Assembly (NCBI RefSeq): GCF_019645875.1
Contig: NZ_CP081000.1
Location: 5,144,417-5,208,416, forward strand
DNA from: Mycolicibacterium senegalense
GTDB taxonomy: Bacteria; Actinomycetota; Actinomycetes; Mycobacteriales; Mycobacteriaceae
DNA: 64,000 bases
Reading direction: 5' to 3'
The notes beneath the pieces were generated by a model. The model ran no database searches. It was not told the origin of the DNA and saw only the letters and a program-made list of their open reading frames with translations. Within the stretch, counting starts at the first letter, position 1. Each line of letters starts with the position of its first letter. The position numbers and the translations under genes were made by a program. This document shows, piece after piece, positions 49,642 through 59,151 of the stretch.

Positions 49642-51341
49642 CAAGCCTGCCTTGGATCCAACATCAGATCTACCCAGGTCTCCGCGGGCCGCAGATTCTG
49701 CGCACCGGCTGCGTAGACACCGGTGCCTCCATCGGCGTCAGCGAAGACCCCACTGTGCTGATCGTAGGTGCCCGTCATGGGTGCGCTGGCCACAGGTGGT
49801 GCCTCGGCCGGCAACGGCGCATCCGGAGCCGGAGCCGGAGCTTCCGGTGCCGGCGCGGGTTCAGGCGCTCCCGGGGGTGTCCGCCCGTACGGCGGCACCA
49901 GCTGGTCCGGCGGCGCGAAGTACGGCCACGGCGGGGGCTGGGGCCCCGGCTTGTTCGGCGGCACCGGCAGCGGGAACGGCGCATGCGGCGCCGGACCCGG
50001 CCCGGGCTGCACTCCCGGCGGCAACTGCACCACGGGCGGACCCGGATCCGGATCGACCTGCGGCGGGATCATCGGGAACTTGTTGGGCGGCAGGATGTTG
50101 CGCCCGTCCTCGATCGGCGTGCCATACGGCACCGGCGGCCCGCGCCACGGGTTGGTGCCCACCGGAATGTAACCGTTGGGATCGCGGCACAGCTGGACCG
50201 TCGGGGCCCGCTTGCCCGGGAACTCCTGGCACGGGTAGTTACGCGCGCCACGCACCACGGCCGGATCGTTCTGTGCGGTCTTGCAGTACATGTCGGTCGG
50301 CAGGTCGCGCAAGGTCAGGTCGGCCGGGGACCGCGTCTGGGTCGGCGGAAGGAAACCGGTCAGGCACGGTGGGGCGTCGCCCAGGTCGACCTTGAAGTCG
50401 AGCTTGCCGCCCTCGTCAGTCGGCACGCCGCCAGCGACGGTGTTCAGCGCCGCCATCAGCGCCGGGAAGATCACCAGCGCCTGCTCCAGCGACTTGCTGT
50501 AGATGACGCCGATCCGGCCGAAGTTGGCCAGGTTGGCCGCCAGCACCGGGAACGTCGGACGGATACCGCTGAACGCGGTATTGGCCGCCTCGGTGGTACC
50601 CGGGACCGTCTTGAGGGTGGTGCGCAGCTGCGGGTCGGCCTTGTTCACCTCACCGGTGAAGCGTGCCAGCCCGTCGGCCAGCGACCGGATGTTGTCCCCG
50701 CTGCGCATCTGCGCTTCCAGGAACGGGCCCGCCTGGTCGATCAGCTGGGTGGTCTCGCCGGAGCTGGCGTTGGCCTCGTCGATCAGCAGGCGCGACGACT
50801 CGATGAGCCGCGCCAGCTCGGGCCCGGATCCGTTGAACGCCTTGAACGTCTCGCGCAGCAGATCCTGCAACCGGCTGTTCCCGATGCTGCTCACCAGAGT
50901 GTCCGCCTCGTGCAGCATGCCGGCGATGTCCTGGCCCACCCGGGTGTTGCGCTGGTCGATGGTCGCGCCGTTGCGCAACTTGTCGGTCGACGGCGACTCC
51001 GGCGGGATCAGGTCGATGTACTGCTCACCGACAGCCGAGACACTCTTGACCGTGGCGGTGACGTTGTCCGGGATAGCGGTGCTGCTGTTGAGCTGCATCC
51101 TGGCGACCACACCGTCGGGGGCCAGCCCCACCGATTCCACCCGGCCGACCGTCACACCGCGGTAGGTGACGTTGGCGTTCTCGTAGATTCCGCCGCCGGC
51201 CGCGAAATTGGCGTTGACCTTGTAGGTGCCGATACCCACCGCAGCGGGCAGATGCAGATAGAACAGCGAGATCGCGCCCACGGTCAGGACGGTGACGACC
51301 CCGAAGATCATCAGCTGCATACGGGTCAGCCGGTCGATCAT
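49641..51341 (-). CDS. mce4F: Mce family protein Mce4F, substrate-binding/tunnel subunit
   Basis: 566 residues. N-terminal TM anchor (MQLMIFGVVTVLTVGAISLF), MCE/MlaD domain about 40-120 (NANVTYRGVTVGRVESVGL), long helical region (120-330), and a Pro-rich, probably disordered tail from about 390 onward. Counterpart of Rv3494c. Start overlaps mce4E as ATGA. One of six Mce subunits forming the periplasmic conduit for sterol import. Confidence 0.95.
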   Translation of the reverse strand: MIDRLTRMQLMIFGVVTVLTVGAISLFYLHLPAAVGIGTYKVNANFAAGGGIYENANVTYRGVTVGRVESVGLAPDGVVARMQLNSSTAIPDNVTATVKSVSAVGEQYIDLIPPESPSTDKLRNGATIDQRNTRVGQDIAGMLHEADTLVSSIGNSRLQDLLRETFKAFNGSGPELARLIESSRLLIDEANASSGETTQLIDQAGPFLEAQMRSGDNIRSLADGLARFTGEVNKADPQLRTTLKTVPGTTEAANTAFSGIRPTFPVLAANLANFGRIGVIYSKSLEQALVIFPALMAALNTVAGGVPTDEGGKLDFKVDLGDAPPCLTGFLPPTQTRSPADLTLRDLPTDMYCKTAQNDPAVVRGARNYPCQEFPGKRAPTVQLCRDPNGYIPVGTNPWRGPPVPYGTPIEDGRNILPPNKFPMIPPQVDPDPGPPVVQLPPGVQPGPGPAPHAPFPLPVPPNKPGPQPPPWPYFAPPDQLVPPYGRTPPGAPEPAPAPEAPAPAPDAPLPAEAPPVASAPMTGTYDQHSGVFADADGGTGVYAAGAQNLRPAETWVDLMLDPRQA

Positions 51342-52537
51342 TTCGGCTTCTCCTCGTGCTGGGTCGCGGTTCCCGCGGGGATCTTGAACGGATCGGCGGC
51401 CTGTCCGGACAGGTTGGCCATCTGGCCGGTCAGCCAGTCCGGCGGATTGATCACCTCGTCGAGATGCTTCATGTTCGGGTCGAACCCGCCGGTGGTGAAG
51501 ATCGACTCCCCGAACCGGCGCAGGGTCAGGTCGAACGTGACGAACACGTTGAGGTAGTCACCGCGGACCGCGTTGCGCAGGTACTTGTAGTGGAACGGGA
51601 AGGTCGGCAGGAACTCCAGGTCCTTGATGAAATCGTCGGCGTTGTCGTTGAACGCCTTGATCACCGGGTACAGGTCCTTGATGTCGGCCGCGAAATCGTC
51701 CTTGGTCTGCGACAGGATCCGCGAACCCACCTCGGCGAAGCCCCGCAACGCGGTGAATGCCTCGACGATGCTGGAGCGGTTGTCGTTGAGTACCTTCAGC
51801 GCCCCGGGCAACGTGTCGAGCGTGCGGCCCAGATTGTCCTTGCTGCGGGCCAGGACCGAGGCGAAGCGGTTCAGGCCGTCGGCCGCGGCGATGATGTCGT
51901 TGGTCTGCTGGTCCAGGGATGCGGTGAGCTCGGCCAGGCGAGGGATCAGTTCGGCGAAGCTTCCGGCCCGTCCGGCCACCGCGGCGTACGCCTCATCGGT
52001 GATGTCTTGCAGCGCACCGAGATTGCCCTTGTTGACCACCATGCCCAGCGAGGACAGCACTTCCTCGGTGGTGGGATAGCGGCTCACCTTCGACAGTGCC
52101 AGGTTGGAACCTTCGCGCAATTGCCCCTGCGGAGGCTCGTCGACCGGCTCGGACAACTGAACGTGCTGAGAGCCGAGGAGCGACGTCTGGGCAACGCGCG
52201 CAACGGCGTTCGCCGGCAGCTTCACGTCGCCGTCCAACGACAGCTGCACCGCCGCGTAGAAGCTCCCGTCCGGGCGCTGCACGGCGTCCAGGCCGGACAC
52301 ACTGCCCACCGTGACGTCGTCGACCATCACCGGAGAGTTCTGCGGCAGGGTCGCCACATCGGGCAACTCCACCGTCACCGTGTAGGACCCCGCTCCGTGC
52401 CCGGCGGTGCCTGGCATGTTGAGCGAGTTGAGCCCGCCGAACTGGCAGCCGGCCAGTAGCATCGCGCCGCTGCCGATGGCCAGCGTCCGCCCGCCGATCC
52501 GGGATGCCTTACCCCTCAATGCTTTACCCCTCATCAT
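51338..52537 (-). CDS. lprN: Mce4E lipoprotein (LprN)
   Basis: 399 residues from ATG 52537 (or 398 from ATG 52534). Signal ends in AMLLAGCQFGG, a good lipobox. The MCE domain (TLPQNSPVMVDDVTVGSVSG) and helical region follow, and the conserved C-terminus NLSGQAADPFKIPAGTA matches Rv3495c (LprN). The codons for MRGKALRGKA come from a 15-bp tandem duplication at the very 5' end. Lipid-anchored subunit of Mce4. Confidence 0.94.
   Translation of the reverse strand: MMRGKALRGKASRIGGRTLAIGSGAMLLAGCQFGGLNSLNMPGTAGHGAGSYTVTVELPDVATLPQNSPVMVDDVTVGSVSGLDAVQRPDGSFYAAVQLSLDGDVKLPANAVARVAQTSLLGSQHVQLSEPVDEPPQGQLREGSNLALSKVSRYPTTEEVLSSLGMVVNKGNLGALQDITDEAYAAVAGRAGSFAELIPRLAELTASLDQQTNDIIAAADGLNRFASVLARSKDNLGRTLDTLPGALKVLNDNRSSIVEAFTALRGFAEVGSRILSQTKDDFAADIKDLYPVIKAFNDNADDFIKDLEFLPTFPFHYKYLRNAVRGDYLNVFVTFDLTLRRFGESIFTTGGFDPNMKHLDEVINPPDWLTGQMANLSGQAADPFKIPAGTATQHEEKPK
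52504..52533. repeat. 15-bp tandem duplication at the 5' end of lprN
   Basis: 52504-52518 and 52519-52533 differ by one base. On the coding strand they encode the two RGKA units just after the start codon. It lengthens the basic n-region of the lipoprotein signal and probably arose by slippage. Confidence 0.8.
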
Positions 52538-53931
52538 CCGCCGGCACCAGCCTCGGCCGGGGCGGGCGCGGGCTCCGCGGCCGCAGGCGCAGCCGCGGGA
52601 CCTGGCGCGGGACCGACTCCCGTTCCGGGTGCGGGTGCCGGTGCATCCGGCGGCAGGATCAACGAACTCAGCGTCGCGTCGTGCGGGATATCCGGCGGCG
52701 TCACGCCGGGGTTGTTCTGCCACTGCAGGTACGGCACCGGGGTTTCCGACTTGGCCTCGGTCTGCGGGGTGTCGTAGATGATCTGCCCCTTGTACGCCGT
52801 GATGCTGTTGACCGGGTGGAACAGGACCGGCGGGTAGTTCATCGTGATGCGCCGCAACACGGGCCCCATTCGCTGCCGGCAGATCTCGGCGCGCTTGAAA
52901 TTGTCCGGATTGGCACCGGTGTCGAAGGTGCCACCGCAGATGAACTGGGTCGGGTTGGCGAAGTTGGGCAGTGACAGCAGACCGCCGACGGTGCCCTGGG
53001 CCGGGTTGTAGATGTTGTAGAAGTTGGCCAGGCCGTTGGGTGTGACGTGCAGGATCTGCTCGATGTCGTCACTGTGATCGGTCATGATCTGGGTGAAGTC
53101 CGCCAGCTTGCTCACCTGGCCGATCAGTGCCTCGTTGTTCTCGTTGAGGAAGCCGCGCACATCGCCCAGCGCCTGGTTCAGGGTGGCCAGCGTCTGATCG
53201 AGTCCGTTGGAGCTGTCGGCCAGCACCTGCGACACCGAGGCCACGTGGTTGGTGAACTGCACGATCTGCTCGTTGCTGTTCGACAGCGCGTTGACGAGGA
53301 CCTGCAGGTTCTTGACCGTGCCGAACAGATCGGTGCGGGAATCACCCAACCGGCCTGCGGTCTGGGACAACTCACGCAGGGCATTGCGGAAGGAGTCGCC
53401 GTTGCCGTCGAACGTGGTGGCCGCCTGGTCGACGAACGCTGCGATCGGCCCTTGCACCGAGTTGGCCTGCGGTCCGAGCTGCGAACTGAGCTGGGTGAGT
53501 TGCTCTTTGACCTCGTCCCACTCGATCGGGACACCGGTGCGGTCCAGTCCGATGGTCGCACCGTCGGCCATCACGTCGCCTTCGGTATAGGCGGGCGTCA
53601 GCTGGATGAACCTGGCCGACACCAGGTTCGGCGAGAGGATCAACGCTTTGGCATCGGCAGGCACCTTGATGCCGCGGTCGAGCGTCATCTCGATCTTGAC
53701 GTCCGAGGGCCGCGGTTCGATCGAGTCGATCGTGCCGACCGGCACCCCGACGATCCGGACCTCGTCGCCGGGGTACAACCCGACCGCGTTGGTGAAGTAC
53801 GCGGTGAGCTTGGGACCGGTCCTCGACGGCCACACCTGGTACACGCCCACCGCCAGCGTAACCAACAGCAGCGCGGCCAGCGCGAGACGTACCCAGCGGC
53901 TCCGGCTGGACACCGAATTGTCTTGTGTCAT
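52534..53931 (-). CDS. mce4D: Mce family protein Mce4D
   Basis: 465 residues. TM anchor (WVRLALAALLLVTLAVGVYQ), MCE domain (LYPGDEVRIVGVPVGTIDSI), helical bundle (about 120-310), and an Ala/Pro-rich tail after about residue 420. Counterpart of Rv3496c. The start ATG overlaps the mce4C stop as ATGA; the stop overlaps the lprN start. Confidence 0.95.
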   Translation of the reverse strand: MTQDNSVSSRSRWVRLALAALLLVTLAVGVYQVWPSRTGPKLTAYFTNAVGLYPGDEVRIVGVPVGTIDSIEPRPSDVKIEMTLDRGIKVPADAKALILSPNLVSARFIQLTPAYTEGDVMADGATIGLDRTGVPIEWDEVKEQLTQLSSQLGPQANSVQGPIAAFVDQAATTFDGNGDSFRNALRELSQTAGRLGDSRTDLFGTVKNLQVLVNALSNSNEQIVQFTNHVASVSQVLADSSNGLDQTLATLNQALGDVRGFLNENNEALIGQVSKLADFTQIMTDHSDDIEQILHVTPNGLANFYNIYNPAQGTVGGLLSLPNFANPTQFICGGTFDTGANPDNFKRAEICRQRMGPVLRRITMNYPPVLFHPVNSITAYKGQIIYDTPQTEAKSETPVPYLQWQNNPGVTPPDIPHDATLSSLILPPDAPAPAPGTGVGPAPGPAAAPAAAEPAPAPAEAGAGG

Positions 53932-54986
53932 GGCGATTTCGGCCTAATGATCGTCCGTTCGGAGATGTATCCACGCAGCATGTCAGCGAGGCTGTCGGGC
54001 AGCTTCCCCGGCTGGAAGTAAGTATCGAGCAGCACCTCGGACATCGCTGCCGGCGGCAAACCGTACAGGTTGATGTTGAAGCCCGGACCGTTGCCGACCA
54101 CCTCGGCCAGCGTGGTCGCGTACGGTGGCAGCCTCCTCAGCGCCTCGCCGATGTGCTCTTTGCGCTCCAGCAGGTTGTCCATCACCAGGTTGAGCTTCTC
54201 CAAGGCCGGCTTGAACTCCTTGCGGTTGTCCGCGACGAATCCCGAGAGTTGCTTGGACACATCGTCGATGCCGGCGATCAAATTGCTCAGCGCCTGCCTG
54301 CGCTCATCGAGTGCGGCGAACAACTGGTTGCCCTCGGTGACCAGCTGGTTGACCTGCCCGGCACGCGAGGCCAGCAGATCAGACACCCGCTTGGCATGCG
54401 CCAGCAGTCCCTCGAGAGCCTCGTCGCGCTTGTTGATGCTGCGCGACAGGTTGGCCACACCGTCCAGCGCGCCCCGCAGCTGCGGCGTGGCGTCGCGCAG
54501 GGTGTCGGTCAGCGTCTGAAGAGCCTGCTCGAACTTCGGCTTGTCCAGTTCGGCGACATTCTGGCCGAGATCCTGCAGGGCGGTGTTCAGCGTGTAGGGA
54601 GTCGTGGTGCGCCCCAACGGGATAACCGTCGACGTTCCACTCCCCTTCGGTGTCACCGACAGAGATTTCTGGCCGAGCACCGTTTCGGTCTTGATCGCCA
54701 CCAGCGACTGATCGCCGATCTTGATGTTGCGGTCCACGGTGAAGCTGACCTTGGCGGTGTTGCCGGCCAGCGCCACCCCGGTGACCTTTCCGACCGCGAT
54801 ACCGGAGACGTTGACGTCGTTGCCCGGGTCGATCCCACCGGCATCACTGAAGTACGCCTCGTACTTCTTGCCCTGAGGGAAGAAGGGAAGCCCGGTGTAG
54901 CCGAAGGACACCAGCACCACGCATGTCACCAGTGCGATCCCGAAGATCCCGGTGCGTAACGCTGTGTCGCTGTCGCGCTTAGCCAT
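53928..54986 (-). CDS. mce4C: Mce family protein Mce4C
   Basis: 352 residues. TM anchor (GIFGIALVTCVVLVSFGYTG), MCE domain (IDPGNDVNVSGIAVGKVTGV), helical region with NRKEFKPALEKLNLVMDNLL, and C-terminal LPPAAMSEVLLDTYFQPG. No long tail, as for Rv3497c. It overlaps mce4B by 8 bp and mce4D by 4 bp. Confidence 0.95.
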   Translation of the reverse strand: MAKRDSDTALRTGIFGIALVTCVVLVSFGYTGLPFFPQGKKYEAYFSDAGGIDPGNDVNVSGIAVGKVTGVALAGNTAKVSFTVDRNIKIGDQSLVAIKTETVLGQKSLSVTPKGSGTSTVIPLGRTTTPYTLNTALQDLGQNVAELDKPKFEQALQTLTDTLRDATPQLRGALDGVANLSRSINKRDEALEGLLAHAKRVSDLLASRAGQVNQLVTEGNQLFAALDERRQALSNLIAGIDDVSKQLSGFVADNRKEFKPALEKLNLVMDNLLERKEHIGEALRRLPPYATTLAEVVGNGPGFNINLYGLPPAAMSEVLLDTYFQPGKLPDSLADMLRGYISERTIIRPKSP

Positions 54987-56025
54987 TCTCCGAGCACCTC
55001 CCCTTCGACGGGTCCGGCGGGCCGCCGAACGGAATCAGAATGTCGCTGCCTGCCGGACCGTTGACCTTCATCCGGATCGAGCAGTAGTAGATGTTGAAGA
55101 ACGAGCCGTAGGCGCCGAGTCCGTTGAGCCGCAGGTAATTCTCGGCCAGCGGTTCGATGACCTTGTTGACGTCGGCCTTGCGTTCGTCCAGGCGCTGCGC
55201 CAGCGGACGCGCGTTCTCGATGACGGCCTGCAGCGGGCGCCGCGACTTGTCCAACATGTCGGTCAGGTCGTTCTCGGCCGAGGCGAGTGGCGCGATCGCG
55301 CCGGCGATCGGGTCACGTCCCTCTGACAGGCCACTGATCAGCTTCTGCAGCTCGTCGACACTGCTGTCGAACTGGGCGCCCTTCTCATCGACCGTGCCCA
55401 GCACGGTGTTGAGGTTGGTGATCACGTCACCGATCAGCTGATCACGCGCGGCCAGGTTCTGGGTGAACGCGCTCGTGCTGGTCAGCATGTTCGCCAGCGC
55501 CCCGCCCTGGCCCTGAAGCATCTCGATCACGGCGTTGGAGATTTCGTTGACCTTGTTGCCGTCAAGGCCTTTCATCACCGGACGCAATCCGCCGAGCAAC
55601 GCGTCGAGGTCCAGCGCGGGCTGGGTGTTCTGCTGCGGCAGCGTTCCGCCGGGCGGAAGCTTGCGCAACTCGCCGGGCCCCGACGTGATCTCCAGATACC
55701 GGTCGCCGACGAGGTTCTCGTAGCGGACCTTGGCCTGACTCGACGTGTAGAGCTGGTAGCGCTTGTTGACGTCGAACTTCACGTCGACCGTGTTGTCCGG
55801 GTTGAGCTTGACCTCGTTGACCGTGCCGACCGGAACGCCTGCGATGCGGACGTCTTGGCCGGCCTTCAGCCTCGAAGCCTGGCTGAACGTGGCGTGGTAG
55901 CCGTTCTCCGAGGCGAACCGGAATTCACCGAACACCACGACCAGCATGGCCGCCACCAACAGCATCGCGACGGTGAAGATGCTGACCTTGAGCATGGTCC
56001 GGTCAGGACGCGCACTGGACGCCAT
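54979..56025 (-). CDS. mce4B: Mce family protein Mce4B
   Basis: 348 residues. TM anchor (VSIFTVAMLLVAAMLVVVFG), MCE domain (SRLKAGQDVRIAGVPVGTVN), helical region, and C-terminal cysteine segment (NIYYCSIRMKVNGPAGSDIL; GRCSENG). Counterpart of Rv3498c. 31 bp from the mce4A stop, one of the few gaps inside this operon. Confidence 0.95.
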   Translation of the reverse strand: MASSARPDRTMLKVSIFTVAMLLVAAMLVVVFGEFRFASENGYHATFSQASRLKAGQDVRIAGVPVGTVNEVKLNPDNTVDVKFDVNKRYQLYTSSQAKVRYENLVGDRYLEITSGPGELRKLPPGGTLPQQNTQPALDLDALLGGLRPVMKGLDGNKVNEISNAVIEMLQGQGGALANMLTSTSAFTQNLAARDQLIGDVITNLNTVLGTVDEKGAQFDSSVDELQKLISGLSEGRDPIAGAIAPLASAENDLTDMLDKSRRPLQAVIENARPLAQRLDERKADVNKVIEPLAENYLRLNGLGAYGSFFNIYYCSIRMKVNGPAGSDILIPFGGPPDPSKGRCSENG

Positions 56026-56056
56026 CAGTGCTCACTGTTCTTCGCGCAAGCGCTCA

Positions 56057-57262
56057 TCAGAAGCGATCCCTTTCCGCGAACGCACCGTTGAACAGGAACT
56101 GCAGCGTCGCCGGGGCGTCGAACTGCACCTCGGTGTTCGGCTGGAACGGCACGTAGGCGTTGTCGGTCACCAGGAACGGCGAGTGGTACCAACTACCGCC
56201 GAACTGCTTCGACGGGATGTCCGGCAAACCCCGGCAGTTGGGGCCACCGGAAGCGTTCACGATCGGCAGGCTCTCCGGATAGGTGTACGCGGGGGCGCCG
56301 GGCAGGAAGTTCGAGGACACGAACAGACCGGGCCGGATACCACCGATGATGGGCGCGAACCGGTCGACACCGACCGATACACCCTTGAGCACGCAGCCGA
56401 ACTCCGGTGAGTAATCGCTGGCGACCTTCAGCGGCGCCCGCAGCCGCTGAATGGCGGCGATGTAGTCGTCGGCGGCCGGCTGCAGGGTCGCGGTGCCGTT
56501 GTTGGCCAGCCCGGTCGCGGCCAGCAGCGTGGCGTTGAGGTTGGTCTTCTCGTCGACGATGGTCTTGTTCAGCGCCGGCACGTTGTCGACCACGCGGGCC
56601 AGGTCCGGCCCGGCGTCGCCGTAGATGTTGGCCACCACGGCGGCCTTGGCGAAGTCCTCGCGCAGGGTCGGCAATTTCGGATTGATCTGGGCGAGGTAGC
56701 CGTTGAGCCCGGCAAGCGATGCGCCGAGATCGTCCCCGTGGCCGCGCAGGCCCTCGCCGAGCGCGGTGAGGGTGGCGTTCAAGCTGACCGGGTCGATCTT
56801 GTTGAGCACGTCGGACAGTGTCTGGAAGAGGGTGTTGACCTCGAGCTGCACGTCCTTGGCGGCCACGGTGGTGCCCGGGCGCAAGGACGTCTGCTGTGGG
56901 TCGGCCGGCGGCAGGAACTCCACCGACTTCGCGCCGAAGATCGTGTTGCCCGCGATCCGCACGGTGGCGTTGGACGGGATGTAGCGCATCTCGCCGCGCT
57001 TGATGGACAACGTCAGCTTTGCCTCGTTGCCGGCGTAGGCGATGTCGGTGACCTTGCCGATCTGGATGCCCCGGTACTTGACCTTGGCGTCTTTTTCCAT
57101 CACCAGGCCGGCTCTGGGCGCGGTCAGGCTGACGGTGTCGGTCGGCGTGAAGGCCGCGGTGTAGGACAGGTAGGTGAACACCACTGCGGCGGCCACGATC
57201 GCCGCCAGAATCGCGGCGGCGATCCTGACATGACGGCGGTGCTTTGACGGTTCGTCTGCCAT
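56057..57262 (-). CDS. mce4A: Mce family protein Mce4A
   Basis: 401 residues from ATG 57262, which has an AGGA ribosome-binding site 6-7 nt upstream; GTG 57277 is an alternative. TM anchor (RIAAAILAAIVAAAVVFTYL), MCE domain (VMEKDAKVKYRGIQIGKVTD), helical region with NATLLAATGLANNGTATLQP, and Cys-containing C-terminal part (FGCVLKGVS; GPNCRGLP). Counterpart of Rv3499c, required for cholesterol uptake in M. tuberculosis. Confidence 0.95.
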   Translation of the reverse strand: MADEPSKHRRHVRIAAAILAAIVAAAVVFTYLSYTAAFTPTDTVSLTAPRAGLVMEKDAKVKYRGIQIGKVTDIAYAGNEAKLTLSIKRGEMRYIPSNATVRIAGNTIFGAKSVEFLPPADPQQTSLRPGTTVAAKDVQLEVNTLFQTLSDVLNKIDPVSLNATLTALGEGLRGHGDDLGASLAGLNGYLAQINPKLPTLREDFAKAAVVANIYGDAGPDLARVVDNVPALNKTIVDEKTNLNATLLAATGLANNGTATLQPAADDYIAAIQRLRAPLKVASDYSPEFGCVLKGVSVGVDRFAPIIGGIRPGLFVSSNFLPGAPAYTYPESLPIVNASGGPNCRGLPDIPSKQFGGSWYHSPFLVTDNAYVPFQPNTEVQFDAPATLQFLFNGAFAERDRF

Positions 57263-57277
57263 AGAGATTCCTGCCAC

Positions 57278-58120
57278 CTACCCGGAAAGGTTGAAGTTGC
57301 CGGACGCGCCGTAGACGGCCAGGGAGATGAACAGCGTGATGGTGACGACGACGATCAGCGAGGTGCGCACGGCCTGGCCGACGGCCACGCCCACGCCGAC
57401 CGGGCCGCCGGAGGCGTTGTAGCCGTAGTAGGTGTGCACCAGCATCACCGCGATCGCCATCACGATTGCCTGAAGGAACGACCACAGCAGGTCGCTGGGT
57501 ATCAGGAAGGTGTTGAAGTAGTGGTCGTAGAGGCCGGCGGACTGACCGTTGATGAACACCGTGGTGAACCTCGCGGCGAAGAACGCGGCCAGCACCGACA
57601 GAGAGTAGAGCGGCACGATCGCGATCAGGCCGGCCAGCAGCCGGGTGGACACCAGGTACGACACCGCATGGACGGCCATCGCTTCGACGGCATCGATCTC
57701 CTCGGCCACCCGCATGGCGCCCAGCTGCGCGGTAGCGCCCGCGCCGATCGTGGCGGCCAGGGCGATTCCGGCGATCACCGGTGCCACGATGCGCACGTTG
57801 AGGAACGCCGACAGGAAGCCGGTCAGGGCTTCGATGCCGATGTTGCCGAGCGACGAATAACCCTGCACCGCGATGACACCGCCGGAGGCCAGGGTGAGGA
57901 ACGCCGCGACGCCGACGGTTCCGCCGATCATCACCAGGGCGCCCGCGCCCATCGTCATCTCGGCTACCAGCCGGATGGTCTCCTTGCGGTAGCGGTTGAT
58001 CGCGTTGGGCAGGTAACGCATGGTCTCGCCGTAGAACAGGGCCTGCTCACCGACGGTGTCGACGGCTTTGGGCACGCCGCGGAACAGCCGGCGGAAGCGA
58101 AGTGTGGCGTCGTAGCTCAT
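57278..58120 (-). CDS. yrbE4B: YrbE4B, MlaE-type permease of the Mce4 transporter
   Basis: 280 residues of an MlaE/YrbE ABC permease with about five TM segments. The EExD-type coupling motif is seen in MRVAEEIDAVEAMAVHAVSY. Works as a heteromeric membrane core with YrbE4A, driven by a shared MceG ATPase encoded elsewhere. Start overlaps yrbE4A as ATGA; 15 bp separate its stop from the mce4A start. Confidence 0.95.
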   Translation of the reverse strand: MSYDATLRFRRLFRGVPKAVDTVGEQALFYGETMRYLPNAINRYRKETIRLVAEMTMGAGALVMIGGTVGVAAFLTLASGGVIAVQGYSSLGNIGIEALTGFLSAFLNVRIVAPVIAGIALAATIGAGATAQLGAMRVAEEIDAVEAMAVHAVSYLVSTRLLAGLIAIVPLYSLSVLAAFFAARFTTVFINGQSAGLYDHYFNTFLIPSDLLWSFLQAIVMAIAVMLVHTYYGYNASGGPVGVGVAVGQAVRTSLIVVVTITLFISLAVYGASGNFNLSG

Positions 58121-58881
58121 CGAACGAGCACCCGGACCCCGATGGCCGTCATGATCACGTTGATCACGAACAGGCAGATGAAGGCGTAGACGACGGTCTC
58201 GTTCACAGCGTTACCGACACCCTTCGGGCCTCCCTTGACGGTCAAACCGCGGTAGCACCCGACCAGGCCGGCTACCACGCCGAACAGCAGCGCCTTGATC
58301 TCGGCCAGCACGAGCTCGCCGAGCCCGGTGAGCACTGTCAGGCCGTTGATGAAGGAACCCGGGTTCACGCCCTGCAGGAATACGGAGAAGACGTAGCCAC
58401 CGGCCAGGCCGATCGCACAGACCAGGCCGTTGAGCAGCAGTGCCACGAACGTCGAGGCCAGTACGCGGGGCACGACCAGGCGCTGGATGGGATCGATGCC
58501 CAACACCCGCATGGCGTCGATCTCTTCGCGGATGGTGCGGGCACCGAGGTCCGCGCAGATCGCCGTGGCGCCCGCGCCGGCCACCACCAGCACCGTCACC
58601 ACCGGGCCGAGCTGGGTGATGGTGCCGAAGGCGGTGCCTGCGCCGGACAGGTCGGCGGCACCGATCTCACGAAGCAGGATGTTGAGCGTAAATGCGACCA
58701 GGACGGTGAACGGGATGGCGACCAACAACGTCGGCACCAACGAGACGCGCGCGATCATCCACGTCTGATCCAGGAACTCTTTGAACTGGAACGGTCGACG
58801 GAACATCTTGGCGAAGGTGTCCAAGGACATCTCGACAAAGCCGCCCACGGCCCGGGCCGGAACCGCAAGCTGTTCGATCAA
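58117..58881 (-). CDS. yrbE4A: YrbE4A, MlaE-type permease of the Mce4 transporter
   Basis: 254 residues from TTG 58881 with GGAG 7 nt upstream. Hydrophobic segments and the motif ADLGARTIREEIDAMRVLGI, which contacts the MceG ATPase, are present. First gene of the mce4 operon (yrbE4A, yrbE4B, mce4A-F, two Mce-associated genes, all leftward). The 270-bp region upstream holds two KstR-type sites, so expression is probably derepressed by sterol-derived CoA thioesters. Confidence 0.95.
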   Translation of the reverse strand: MIEQLAVPARAVGGFVEMSLDTFAKMFRRPFQFKEFLDQTWMIARVSLVPTLLVAIPFTVLVAFTLNILLREIGAADLSGAGTAFGTITQLGPVVTVLVVAGAGATAICADLGARTIREEIDAMRVLGIDPIQRLVVPRVLASTFVALLLNGLVCAIGLAGGYVFSVFLQGVNPGSFINGLTVLTGLGELVLAEIKALLFGVVAGLVGCYRGLTVKGGPKGVGNAVNETVVYAFICLFVINVIMTAIGVRVLVR

Positions 58882-59021
58882 CCTGGGCTCCGTTCTCGGG
58901 GTACTCGGATGGGGAAAATTCCGCGGAAACTCGTGTTAGCGAAATTCTGACGGCCACCTGACGTGACCGCTCCCCCATCCCTTGGTCTTACGGTGCTCTT
59001 AGTGAGCCGGATCATATTAAC

Positions 59022-59035
59022 TAGAACACGTTCGC
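59022..59035. promoter_or_regulatory. KstR-type operator upstream of mce4 (site 1)
   Basis: TAGAACACGTTCGC fits the KstR consensus TnnAACnnGTTnnA except at the last base. It lies 141 bp before yrbE4A in the 270-bp hsd4A-yrbE4A gap. Confidence 0.7.
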
Positions 59036-59109
59036 ACTGTCAAAGAATTCAAAATCCTCATGTCGGACGCCGTTTTCGCAGTTCAGGCGTACCGACCCAA
59101 CGCTCGAGT

Positions 59110-59123
59110 TGGAACACGTTCTA
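59110..59123. promoter_or_regulatory. KstR-type operator upstream of mce4 (site 2)
   Basis: TGGAACACGTTCTA fits TnnAACnnGTTnnA completely. It lies 29 bp downstream of the hsd4A stop and 229 bp before yrbE4A. Two sites on one promoter region suggest a separate, tightly repressed mce4 promoter. Confidence 0.75.
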
Positions 59124-59151
59124 CTTCCGTTGGACACGATCAACGAGACCG

